From Pseudopedobacter alpinus (GTDB taxonomy: Bacteria > Bacteroidota > Bacteroidia > Sphingobacteriales > Sphingobacteriaceae): a DNA stretch of 64,000 bases. This document shows, in pieces, positions 17,201-24,698 of the stretch. The DNA is taken from NCBI RefSeq assembly GCF_042684645.1, contig NZ_JBHULV010000008.1, positions 434,001 through 498,000 of the forward strand, read 5' to 3'. How positions within the stretch are numbered: position 1 is the first letter of the stretch; every line of letters starts with the position of its first letter. The notes below the pieces were generated by a model. The model was not told the origin of the DNA. It searched no databases and saw only the letters and a program-made list of their open reading frames with translations. The translations under genes were made by a program, and so were the position numbers.

Positions 17201-17207
17201 TTGGTCT
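17174..17207 (+). promoter_or_regulatory. Nested hairpin over the leader arginine codons
   Basis: Outer stem AGACC (17174-17178) with GGTCT (17203-17207), inner stem ATCTG (17182-17186) with CAGAT (17191-17195) and a CTTT loop. The third arginine codon (AGA) forms part of the outer stem, so a ribosome stalled on the arginine run would keep it open. A second small hairpin TCTG-AGAA-CAGA (17205-17216) competes with the outer stem, followed by CCCCC-TTTTT at 17222-17231. Confidence 0.5.
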
Positions 17208-17312
17208 GAGAACAGAAATAACCCCCTTTTTAGCTATCTATTGTGGATAGTTTCATCAAAATTCATGGTCGTTTTAACTGAAAATGTGGTTTCGAATTAC
17301 CACCTTAAATAA

Positions 17313-17972
17313 ATGCATAATTCCGATTTTAATATAATAGTTGCCGGTTTGCAACACGTAGGTTTTGCAGAAACCATCTGCGATGAAATGGCAGAATCTG
17401 CAAAAGCTAGGGGAACTGGCATTGCAAAACGTTCTCCAGAATATATTTCTAATAAAATGTTGGAAGGTAAGGCTGTAATTGCTTTACATAAAGACGGTAC
17501 TTGGGCCGGTTTTTGTTATATAGAAACTTGGGGACATGGAGATTTTGTGGCAAATTCTGGTCTAATCGTAAATCCTGTTTATAGAAAAGCTGGCTTAGCA
17601 AAATCAATCAAAAACAGAATTTTTGCGCTTTCTCGAGAAAAATATCCCGATTCAAAAATATTTGGTTTAACAACTGGTTTAGCCGTAATGAAAATCAACT
17701 CAGATTTAGGATATGAACCAGTAACATATTCTGAATTAACTCAAGACGAGAACTTTTGGGCTGGCTGTAAAAGTTGTGTAAACTATGATATTTTGATGAG
17801 TAAAGGTCGTCAAAATTGCATGTGTACCGCAATGTTGTACGATCCTGTTGAGAAAAAATCACAAGAAGAAGAAAGGTTAAAAAACATCACTCACAAGGCA
17901 TCACTACTTGAAAGGATAGAAAAGAAATTGAAAAGTTTCACAAAAATAGTTGCTGTCGGTTTAATAAATTAA
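17313..17972 (+). CDS. GNAT acyltransferase heading the arginine operon
   Basis: A 219-residue GNAT-fold protein. The acyl-CoA-binding region is at about 85-105 (SGLIVNPVYRKAGLAKSIKN). Its place before argG-argC-argD-argF'-argB-argE suggests it makes the N-acylglutamate that starts the pathway, replacing ArgA or ArgJ. It is not similar in length or layout to classical ArgA. Near the C-terminus it has a cysteine cluster, C-K-S-C and C-M-C, about 15 residues apart, which could hold a metal. Role inferred from context; acyl donor (acetyl- or succinyl-CoA) undecided. Confidence 0.75.
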   Translation: MHNSDFNIIVAGLQHVGFAETICDEMAESAKARGTGIAKRSPEYISNKMLEGKAVIALHKDGTWAGFCYIETWGHGDFVANSGLIVNPVYRKAGLAKSIKNRIFALSREKYPDSKIFGLTTGLAVMKINSDLGYEPVTYSELTQDENFWAGCKSCVNYDILMSKGRQNCMCTAMLYDPVEKKSQEEERLKNITHKASLLERIEKKLKSFTKIVAVGLIN

Positions 17973-17980
17973 TAAATAGT

Positions 17981-18022
17981 GAGTATGGCGTAATGAGTAT
18001 AGAGTCTCACTACGCTATACTC
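17981..18022. repeat. Long inverted repeat in the argG leader
   Basis: Arms of 17 bases, GAGTATGGCGTAATGAG (17981-17997) and CTCACTACGCTATACTC (18006-18022), pair with two mismatches around an 8-base loop. It fills most of the gap between the GNAT gene and argG. The following bases (CAAATCTCAATACTCAT) repeat the same words. It could be a transcript-processing hairpin or a dispersed repeat. Confidence 0.65.
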
Positions 18023-18040
18023 AAATCTCAATACTCATAT

Positions 18041-19237
18041 ATGAAAAAGAAAGTTGTTTTAGCATTTAGCGGAGGATTAGACACCTCATTTTGTTGCATT
18101 TACTTAACTAAAGATTTAGACTTAGAAGTACACTCGGTAATTGTAAATACCGGAGGTTTTTCTAAGGAAGAATTAAAGCAAATTGAAGAACGAGCTTATA
18201 GTTTAGGGGTAACTTCTCATCATGCGGTTGATGCTGTTAAAGGTTATTATGATTCTTGCTTAAAATATCTAGTTTTTGGAAACGTATTAAAAAATAATAC
18301 TTATCCCTTATCTGTAAGTGCCGAAAGGGTAACGCAAGCTACAGCAATTGCAAACTACGCAAAAGAAATTGGTGCCGATTTTGTTGCTCACGGTAGTACA
18401 GGAGCAGGAAACGACCAAGTTCGTTTTGATATGATTTTTAATATCGTGGTTCCAAAAGTTGGTATCATTACCCCTATTAGAGATTTGAAACTAAGCAGAG
18501 AAGCCGAAATTGAGTATTTACACAAACATGGTGTAGAAATTAATGCAGAAAAAGCGGCGTATTCTATTAATAAAGGAATTTGGGGAACATCTGTAGGAGG
18601 TAAAGAAACTTTAACTTCTAAAGGAATGTTGCCAGAATCTGCTTGGCCAACTCAAGTCACAAAAACCGAAGCAGAAGATTTAGAATTAGAATTTGTAAAA
18701 GGCGAATTAGTAGCTGTAAATGGCACAAAATATAACCATCCTGTACAGGCAATTCAGGCTTTGCAAGAAATAGCTGCTCCTTTTGGTATTGGTAGAGATA
18801 TTCACGTTGGTGATACCATCATCGGTATTAAAGGAAGAGTAGGTTTTGAAGCTGCAGCACCAATGGTAATTATTAAAGCACACCACGCTTTAGAAAAACA
18901 CACGCTTACCAAATGGCAGTTAAGCTGGAAAGACCAATTGGCAATGTTTTATGGAAATTGGATGCATGAAGGGCAGTTTCACGATCCTATCATGAGAGAT
19001 GTTGAAGCTTTTTTACAAAACACTCAAAAAACTGTGAACGGAAAAGTGTTTATCCAATTATTACCATACCGTTTCTTAGTAATCGGAATTGAATCTGACA
19101 ATGATTTAATGAGCAGCAAATTTGGAAGCTACGGAGAAATGAACGAAGGTTATACCGGAGATGATGTGAAAGGATTTTCTAAGATTTTTGGAAATCAAGT
19201 AAGTATTTGGCATAAAGTAAATGCCCCAAATCCCTAA
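18041..19237 (+). CDS. argG: Argininosuccinate synthase
   Basis: A 398-residue ArgG that joins citrulline and aspartate with ATP. The start is ATG at 18041 (MKKKVVLAFSGGLDTSF), because the earlier ATG at 17993 lies in the inverted repeat. The PP-loop AFSGGLDTS is at about 8-16, and GAGNDQVRFD is in the middle. The last few codons (KVNAPNP) and the stop appear to come from a repeat unit, GCCCC-N11-GGGGC, at 19223-19243. Second gene of the operon. Confidence 0.95.
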   Translation: MKKKVVLAFSGGLDTSFCCIYLTKDLDLEVHSVIVNTGGFSKEELKQIEERAYSLGVTSHHAVDAVKGYYDSCLKYLVFGNVLKNNTYPLSVSAERVTQATAIANYAKEIGADFVAHGSTGAGNDQVRFDMIFNIVVPKVGIITPIRDLKLSREAEIEYLHKHGVEINAEKAAYSINKGIWGTSVGGKETLTSKGMLPESAWPTQVTKTEAEDLELEFVKGELVAVNGTKYNHPVQAIQALQEIAAPFGIGRDIHVGDTIIGIKGRVGFEAAAPMVIIKAHHALEKHTLTKWQLSWKDQLAMFYGNWMHEGQFHDPIMRDVEAFLQNTQKTVNGKVFIQLLPYRFLVIGIESDNDLMSSKFGSYGEMNEGYTGDDVKGFSKIFGNQVSIWHKVNAPNP

Positions 19238-19259
19238 AGGGGCTTTCCTACAAGTAGGA
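19223..19259. repeat. Two small hairpin repeats at the argG stop
   Basis: GCCCCAAATCCCTAAAGGGGC (19223-19243) and TCCTACAAGTAGGA (19246-19259). The first supplies the final residues and stop codon of argG. It resembles the CCCCC-TTAA-GGGGG unit in the argC start region. No T run follows, so termination is unlikely. Confidence 0.55.
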
Positions 19260-19276
19260 ATAAAAAAATTGAAATT

Positions 19277-20383
19277 ATGAGTAATAGTTTAAATAAAGAA
19301 TTGCAAAGCAATGCCCCCTTAAGGGGGTTGGGGGTCGGAATTATTGGTGGTGCCGGATATACTGGTGGCGAATTATTAAGAATTTTAGTTAACCATCCTA
19401 ATGTTGAGATTGATTTTATTCATAGCAATAGTAATGCTGGAAATTTAATTTCTGACGTTCACACTGATTTATTAGGCGATACAGATTTAAAATTCACCGA
19501 CCAACTATCTCAAAATATTGATGTCCTTTTTCTTTGTGTTGGACATGGCGATGCTAGAAAGTTTTTAGAGGCTAATCCAATTAGCGACAATATTAAGATT
19601 ATTGATTTATCTCAGGATTTTAGACTAAAAGAAAGCAGCCAAAAGCCTTTTATAAGCGAAAAGCCAAAAGCTGAAAGCCAAAAGCAGTTGAATGAATCAG
19701 AAAATCAGCCTTCAGCCTTCAGCCATGAGCCTTCTGCTTTTATCTATGGTTTGCCTGAATTAAATAAAGAAGCCATAAAAACCGCTCAAAATATTGCTAA
19801 TCCTGGTTGTTTTGCAACTTGTTTACAATTGGCTTTATTGCCTTTGGCAAAAGCTGGCTTATTGAAATCGGAAGTGCATATTTCTGCAACCACAGGTTCA
19901 ACTGGGGCAGGTCAAAAACCAGGTTCAACTACCCATTTTAGTTGGAGAAATAATAACCTTTCTGTTTATAAAGCTTTCGAGCATCAGCATTTAAACGAAA
20001 TTGGCGAAAGCTTAATTCAGTTACAAGAAGATTTTGCTCATGACATCAACTTTGTGCCTTACCGAGGTGCTTTTTCTCGCGGAATTATGGCTTCAGCATA
20101 TATTGAATGTGATTTAAGTTTAGAAGAAGCAGAAAAACTATATCAAGATTTTTATGCCGATGCTCCGTTTACACATATCAGTAAAACAAACATCGATTTA
20201 AAACAAGTGGTAAATACCAATAAATGCTTAATCCATTTAGAGAAACACGGCAATAAATTGATGATTTTATCCATCATTGATAATTTATTAAAAGGCGCAT
20301 CAGGCCAAGCAGTGCAAAATATGAATTTGATGTTTGGATTAGACGAGAAAGCGGGATTAAGGTTGAAAGCTTCATGTTTTTAG
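19277..20383 (+). CDS. argC: N-acyl-gamma-glutamyl-phosphate reductase with two repeat-derived inserts
   Basis: A 368-residue ArgC. NADP-binding GIIGGAGYTGGELLR and the catalytic cysteine in NPGCFATC are present. It is longer than the usual 320-350. First, the N-terminus carries about 17 extra residues (through NAPLRGLGV) that include a GCCCCCTTAAGGGGG palindrome. Second, codons 120-154, between the conserved DLSQDFRLKE and FIYGLPELN, are foreign and built from short AAAGC/CAGCC repeats. The frame is kept and the active-site motifs are intact. It reduces N-acylglutamyl phosphate to the semialdehyde. Confidence 0.93.
   Translation: MSNSLNKELQSNAPLRGLGVGIIGGAGYTGGELLRILVNHPNVEIDFIHSNSNAGNLISDVHTDLLGDTDLKFTDQLSQNIDVLFLCVGHGDARKFLEANPISDNIKIIDLSQDFRLKESSQKPFISEKPKAESQKQLNESENQPSAFSHEPSAFIYGLPELNKEAIKTAQNIANPGCFATCLQLALLPLAKAGLLKSEVHISATTGSTGAGQKPGSTTHFSWRNNNLSVYKAFEHQHLNEIGESLIQLQEDFAHDINFVPYRGAFSRGIMASAYIECDLSLEEAEKLYQDFYADAPFTHISKTNIDLKQVVNTNKCLIHLEKHGNKLMILSIIDNLLKGASGQAVQNMNLMFGLDEKAGLRLKASCF
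19313..19335. repeat. Palindromic repeat in the argC 5' end
   Basis: GCCCCCTTAAGGGGG followed by TTGGGGGT, translated as APLRGLGV just before the NADP-binding strand of ArgC. Ordinary ArgC proteins begin a few residues before that strand. Confidence 0.65.
19634..19738. repeat. In-frame repeat insertion inside argC
   Basis: 105 bp, 35 codons, encoding a hydrophilic stretch rich in Ser, Lys, Gln and Glu. It holds AAAAGCC/AAAGCTGAAAGCC words on one side and CAGCCTTCAGCCTTCAGCC on the other, so the ends are roughly complementary. The flanking codons read directly into each other as conserved ArgC sequence. Confidence 0.75.
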
Positions 20384-20500
20384 CCTCACCCTAACCCTCT
20401 CCAAAGGAGAGGGAATTAAGGATGGCAAATTTAACAATGATAATTATTAATTTTTAACACAAAATAGCTCCCTCTCCTTTGGAGAGGGTCGGGGTGAGGC
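20383..20500. repeat. REP-like doublet between argC and argD
   Basis: Two 32-base units in inverted orientation (20383-20414 and 20469-20500). Each has the palindrome CCCTCTCC-(A/T)3-GGAGAGGG and a conserved GCCTCACC or GGTGAGGC end. The whole is a bacterial interspersed mosaic element-like pair with a 54-base AT-rich middle. The left unit begins on the last base of the argC stop codon, and the right unit ends three bases before argD. Confidence 0.85.
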
Positions 20501-20503
20501 AGC

Positions 20504-21640
20504 ATGAAACTATTCGACGTATATCCAATCAACAATATAAACATTGTAAAAGGCGAAGGGAGCCTGGTTTGGGATAATAAAGGACAAGAATATTTAGATT
20601 TATACGGTGGCCATGCTGTGATTTCTATCGGGCATACGCATCCACATTATGTAATTCGAATGACTGACCAACTTAATCAGTTGGGTTTTTACTCTAACTC
20701 TATTGAGATCCCTATTCAAGCAGAGTTGGCTGAAAAATTAGGTCATGTTTCAGGTAAAGAGGATTATCAGCTTTTCTTATGTAATTCTGGAGCTGAGGCT
20801 AATGAAAATGCACTAAAACTGGCTTCATTTGCCAATGGTAGAAAGAAAATTATTGCTTTTACAAAAGCTTTTCATGGCAGAACATCTTTAGCAGTTTCAG
20901 TAACAGACAATCCTAAAATTGTTGCTCCTGTTAACCAAAACTCGAATGTAATTTTTTTACCTTTTAACGATGTAGCAGCACTAAAAAGTGTTTTTGAAGA
21001 TGAAGGAGAAGAAATTTGTGCAGTAATTATAGAAGGAATTCAAGGTGTAGGTGGAATTAGAGTTGCAAGTGATGAATTCTTACAAACTATACGTTCTCTT
21101 TGTGACGAAAACGGGGCTTATTTTATTGCCGATTCTGTACAATGTGGTTACGGAAGAAGCGGAAAATTTTATGCGCATGATTTTGCAGGAGTAGATGCGG
21201 ATATTTATTGCATGGCTAAAGGAATGGGAAATGGTTTCCCTATCGGAGCAATTAGTATCAGTCCGAATTTAAAGCCGTGGCATGGAATGTTAGGTACAAC
21301 TTTTGGGGGAAATCATTTAGCTTGTGCAGCTGCTTTGGCAGTTTTAGAAGTAATAGAACAAGATAATCTAATTGAAAATGCTGCAAAAGTTGGCGGTTAT
21401 TTGATTTCAGAATTAAAGAAATTTGATAAAATTACTGAGGTAAGAGGTAGAGGGTTGATGATTGGGATAGATTTACCACAAGAATTAAGTCATGTAAAAA
21501 ATGATTTACTTTTTAAACATCATATTTTTACAGGAGCAGCTAGTCCGAATGTAATTAGATTATTGCCTGCTTTAAATTTGAGTATGGCACATGCTGATAG
21601 GTTTTTGGAATCTTTTAAAAGGTTATTAATGCACAATTAA
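20504..21640 (+). CDS. argD: N-acylornithine aminotransferase
   Basis: A 378-residue class III PLP aminotransferase. Signatures: GHTHPHY, LFLCNSGAEANENALKLA, the KAFHGRT region, and the PLP lysine in YCMAKGMGNGFPIGA. It makes N-acylornithine from the semialdehyde with glutamate. It begins three bases after a repeat unit, which leaves no room for a separate ribosome-binding site, though Bacteroidota often do without one. Confidence 0.93.
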   Translation: MKLFDVYPINNINIVKGEGSLVWDNKGQEYLDLYGGHAVISIGHTHPHYVIRMTDQLNQLGFYSNSIEIPIQAELAEKLGHVSGKEDYQLFLCNSGAEANENALKLASFANGRKKIIAFTKAFHGRTSLAVSVTDNPKIVAPVNQNSNVIFLPFNDVAALKSVFEDEGEEICAVIIEGIQGVGGIRVASDEFLQTIRSLCDENGAYFIADSVQCGYGRSGKFYAHDFAGVDADIYCMAKGMGNGFPIGAISISPNLKPWHGMLGTTFGGNHLACAAALAVLEVIEQDNLIENAAKVGGYLISELKKFDKITEVRGRGLMIGIDLPQELSHVKNDLLFKHHIFTGAASPNVIRLLPALNLSMAHADRFLESFKRLLMHN

Positions 21641-21689
21641 ACTCTTTTAATAATGGTTATATTTGTTTTAATTCAAAATAATTTCGCAA

Positions 21690-21911
21690 ATGGTAACATA
21701 TAAACATTATATATCTATTGAACCCGGAAAAAGGTTTGGAAAACCATGTATTACTGGAACAAGAATTTCTGTTTACGATATTTTAAGCTGGTTAGCAAAC
21801 GGACTTACGGCGGATCAAATTATAGATGATTTCCCTGAATTATCCACGGAACAAATTAACGCTTGTTTAGCTTATGCAGCAGATAGGGAGCATAAAATAA
21901 GAGTAGCCTAA
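21690..21911 (+). CDS. DUF433 antitoxin-like protein
   Basis: A 73-residue DUF433 protein with a small helix-turn-helix-like fold: GKRFGKPCITGTRISVYDIL then a SWLANGLTADQIIDDFPEL core. The family usually stands directly before a PIN-like DUF5615 toxin, exactly as here, where the stop codon abuts the next start. It lies inside the arginine operon between argD and argF', 49 bases after argD. Confidence 0.85.
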   Translation: MVTYKHYISIEPGKRFGKPCITGTRISVYDILSWLANGLTADQIIDDFPELSTEQINACLAYAADREHKIRVA

Positions 21912-22253
21912 GTGAAACTACTCTTTGACCAAAATATATCATTTAGGATTTTGAATAAAATTCAAACATTTTATCCTAATGCACATCAAGTAAGAGAACT
22001 TCAGCTTGAGAACAAATTGGATGTAGAAATATGGAATTTTGCGAAAAGCGAACAATTTACAATTGTAACTTTTGATGCAGATTTTTTTGAAATTTCAAAT
22101 CTTAAAGGACATCCACCAAAGATTATTTGGCTAAGATTTGGAAACACCACAACTGTAAATGTCGCAAAAGTGCTTTTAGATAAATATCAATTTATAAAAG
22201 ATTTTATTGAAAATCAAGAATATAGCGAACTAGCCTGTTTAGAAATTGATTAA
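21912..22253 (+). CDS. DUF5615 PIN-like toxin
   Basis: A 113-residue protein with a GTG start directly following the DUF433 stop (no gap). Acidic positions fit the PIN-like active site: LLFDQNIS at the N-terminus, the VRELQLENKLDVEIW segment, and TFDADFFE. DUF5615 proteins pair with DUF433 antitoxins. This pair is complete and sits between two arginine genes on the same strand, so it is probably transcribed with them. Confidence 0.85.
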   Translation: MKLLFDQNISFRILNKIQTFYPNAHQVRELQLENKLDVEIWNFAKSEQFTIVTFDADFFEISNLKGHPPKIIWLRFGNTTTVNVAKVLLDKYQFIKDFIENQEYSELACLEID

Positions 22254-22277
22254 AATATAATATTGAAACAAAGATAA

Positions 22278-23234
22278 ATGAAATTATTCTCTTCAGTTAA
22301 CGACGTAACCGACATCCAAAAATTAGTTTCAGAAGCAATTTCTTTAAAGAAAAAACCTTTTGTAAACGAGCAATTAGGAAAACATAAAACATTAGGCTTA
22401 ATATTTTTAAATCCAAGCTTACGTACCCGTTTAAGCACTCAAAAAGCTGCTTTAAACTTGGGAATGCAGGTAATGGTAATGAATTTAGATAAAGAAGGTT
22501 GGGCTTTAGAAACCCAAGACGGAATTATCATGAATGGCACAACTGTAGAGCATATTCGTGAAGCTGCTGGTGTAATGGGAGAATATTGTGACATTATTGG
22601 TTTCAGGTCTTTCCCAGGATTAGTGAACCGTGACGAAGATTATTCAGAAGACATTTTCAATAAATTTGTTAAATATTGTGGGGTTCCTGTTGTTAGCTTA
22701 GAATCGGCAACTCGCCATCCTTTACAGAGCTTGGCAGATTTAATTACAATAGAAGAGCTTAAAAAAACAGAAAAACCGAAAGTAGTTTTAACTTGGGCAC
22801 CTCATGTAAAACCTTTGCCACAAGCAGTAGCCAATTCTTTTGCCGAATGGATGAATAAGGCAGATTACGATTTCGTGATTACACACCCAGAAGGTTATGA
22901 TTTAGCTCCTGAGTTTGTTGGTCAAGCAATGGTAACCACGAACCAAGATGAAGCTTTAGCTGGTGCCGATTTTGTTTATGTGAAAAATTGGTCGTCTTAT
23001 AACGATTACGGGAAAATATTAACAGATGGTGAAGGCTGGATGATGACGAATGAAAAACTAAAATTGACTAATAATGCAGGTGTAATGCATTGTTTGCCGG
23101 TAAGAAGAGGTTTAGAATTATCTCACGAAATTTTAGACGGTCCAAATTCTTTAGTTTTAAACCAAGCAAATAATAGAGTTTGGGCAGCACAAGCAGTGCT
23201 GAAAAATATATTGGAGAGCCTAAGCCTCACCTAA
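22278..23234 (+). CDS. argF': N-acetyl- or N-succinyl-L-ornithine carbamoyltransferase
   Basis: A 318-residue transcarbamylase of the AOTCase/SOTCase group rather than ornithine transcarbamylase. The carbamoyl phosphate loop reads NPSLRTRLSTQ in place of STRTR, and HCLPVRRG is present near 275. It makes N-acylcitrulline, which then needs deacylation by ArgE. Whether it prefers acetyl- or succinyl-ornithine depends on one substrate-loop residue (Glu or Pro in the literature) that cannot be placed with certainty here. The last residues (SLSLT) and stop codon come from an inverted REP-like unit. Confidence 0.9.
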   Translation: MKLFSSVNDVTDIQKLVSEAISLKKKPFVNEQLGKHKTLGLIFLNPSLRTRLSTQKAALNLGMQVMVMNLDKEGWALETQDGIIMNGTTVEHIREAAGVMGEYCDIIGFRSFPGLVNRDEDYSEDIFNKFVKYCGVPVVSLESATRHPLQSLADLITIEELKKTEKPKVVLTWAPHVKPLPQAVANSFAEWMNKADYDFVITHPEGYDLAPEFVGQAMVTTNQDEALAGADFVYVKNWSSYNDYGKILTDGEGWMMTNEKLKLTNNAGVMHCLPVRRGLELSHEILDGPNSLVLNQANNRVWAAQAVLKNILESLSLT

Positions 23235-23254
23235 ATCCTCTCCGAAGGAGAGGA
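23224..23254. repeat. REP-like unit over the argF' stop codon
   Basis: A unit in the GCCTCACC orientation with palindrome CCTCTCC-GAA-GGAGAGG. The codons AGC-CTC-ACC-TAA supply the last two amino acids and the stop codon of argF'. Confidence 0.75.
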
Positions 23255-23337
23255 CTTACTTATAGAATGGAAATCTTAATTGATGAAAATAAATTTTTCA
23301 TGTTTTTGATAAAAACAGATACTATACATTATTAAAT

Positions 23338-24225
23338 ATGGAATCTAATAATCCACAAAGCATGTCAGACGCTACCTCCCTCTCCTTTGGAGAGGGTCGG
23401 GGTGAGGCTCTTTACATCATTAAAATTGGAGGAAATGTTATAGACAATTCTGAAAAACTCCAAAAATTTTTAAAGGCTTTTGCTGATTTAAAAGGGAATA
23501 AAATTCTGGTTCATGGTGGTGGTAAAATGGCCACTAAATTAGCTGCAGAAATGAATATTGAAGCAGAAATGATTGATGGACGTAGAATTACTGATATTGA
23601 AACGCTACGAATTGTAACCATGGTTTACGCTGGTTTAATTAGTAAAAATTTAGTGGCACAGTTACAAATGTTTGGCTGCAATGCTTTAGGTTTAAGCGGT
23701 GCAGATGGTAATTTAATTTCTGCTAAAAAACGTCCTATTCAGAAATTGACATCCAAAATTGATGGAACTATAAAAGAAATTGATTTTGGTTTTGTTGGGG
23801 ATTTAGATGAAAATTCTATCGGGACTGTAAATTTGGCTAAATTAATTGATAATGGTTTTATTCCAGTTTTTTCTGCTATTACGCATGATGGCGAAAGTCA
23901 GTTATTAAACACCAATGCTGATACTGTGGCTTCTGTTTTGGCAGTTGCGATGGCTAAAACTTATGAAACATCTTTGGTTTATTGTTTCGAGAAAAAAGGA
24001 GTTCTAGTTGATGTAGATGATGATGATTCTGTAATTAGAGAGATTAACCCAGTTAAATACGAAGATTTAAAAGTAAAAGGCATTGTTGCTGATGGAATGT
24101 TACCGAAATTGCATAATGCTTTTGATGCGATAAAGAAAGGCGTATCTGCGGTATATATTGGTAAAGCTGATGATTTGGAGGATTTGGGAGCTGGGTTGGA
24201 ATTCGGAACTAAGTTGGTTAGGTAG
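23338..24225 (+). CDS. argB: N-acylglutamate kinase with repeat-derived N-terminus
   Basis: A 295-residue ArgB that phosphorylates N-acylglutamate. The kinase begins with LYIIKIGGNVIDN at about residue 24; HGGGKMATKL, the SGADGNLISAK segment and the C-terminal YIGKADDLE follow. The first 22 or so residues are foreign; codons 14-24 (SLSFGEGRGEA) are a translated REP-like unit at 23377-23408. A second ATG at 23362 is an alternative start, but either start includes the repeat. Average family length is about 260. Confidence 0.94.
   Translation: MESNNPQSMSDATSLSFGEGRGEALYIIKIGGNVIDNSEKLQKFLKAFADLKGNKILVHGGGKMATKLAAEMNIEAEMIDGRRITDIETLRIVTMVYAGLISKNLVAQLQMFGCNALGLSGADGNLISAKKRPIQKLTSKIDGTIKEIDFGFVGDLDENSIGTVNLAKLIDNGFIPVFSAITHDGESQLLNTNADTVASVLAVAMAKTYETSLVYCFEKKGVLVDVDDDDSVIREINPVKYEDLKVKGIVADGMLPKLHNAFDAIKKGVSAVYIGKADDLEDLGAGLEFGTKLVR
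23377..23408. repeat. REP-like unit inside the argB start
   Basis: The same 32-base unit as at 20469-20500: palindrome CCCTCTCC-TTT-GGAGAGGG, then TCGGGGTGAGGC. It is read in frame and leads directly into the first conserved strand of the kinase. Confidence 0.85.
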
Positions 24226-24698
24226 TTTTTAAGCAAAGAGTTAAGGAAGTTTTACACGGAGAGAACGGAGTTTTATGGTTTAAACCACGGAGGACGCTGA
24301 GTTCACAGAGCTGGGTTTATTTATTATCAACCTTGTTCTTACGCTTATGAATGCTATTATTAAAAGATTTTTCTCTGCTTTTCGTCATTTCGAGGTACGA
24401 GAAATCTCACAAGCAAGATTTGGCTGTAGAATTTAAACCTATTTGTGAGATTTTTAACTAGCGTTTAACATGACAAAATTTACAAATAATTCAATGTGTC
24501 ATCACAGAGGATGGATAATATGAAAAAAGTAGAGGTATGCTGCGTTAACGACTGAAGCGGCATCCCTTTTTTGTCATTCTGAGCGGAGTCGAAGAATAAG
24601 ACAAAAAAGATATAGCAGAAAGCTTGTTGAAACGCCAAAATTGAAAAATAACAATCTCGGTTTGTGAGGACACAGACAATGGGGAAACAAAAAAAGAT
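24226..24698. repeat. Gene-free repeat cluster between argB and proC
   Basis: No gene is visible in these 473 bases. They hold at least four dispersed-repeat fragments: a CACGGAGGACGCTGAGTTC-type piece (24282-24312), CGTCATTTCGAG...ATGAC (24384-24475, inverted ends), TTTTTTGTC...GACAAAAAA around TGAGCGGAGTCGAAG (24567-24607), and GTGAGGACACAG (24664-24675). Related pieces occur at 7594, 33372, 33866, 44310 and 52963. The cluster interrupts the arginine operon but proC is still on the same strand. Confidence 0.7.

Noticed and set aside
17222..17250. CTATC/GATAG hairpin with C5-T5 as the attenuator terminator
   Set aside because: Stem of only five pairs and its T run is short and on the wrong side; too weak to call.
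17118..17312. 64-codon ORF overlapping the arginine leader
   Set aside because: No recognisable domain, ends at the next gene's start, and the shorter ORF in the other frame has the arginine run and hairpin. It is probably a chance frame.
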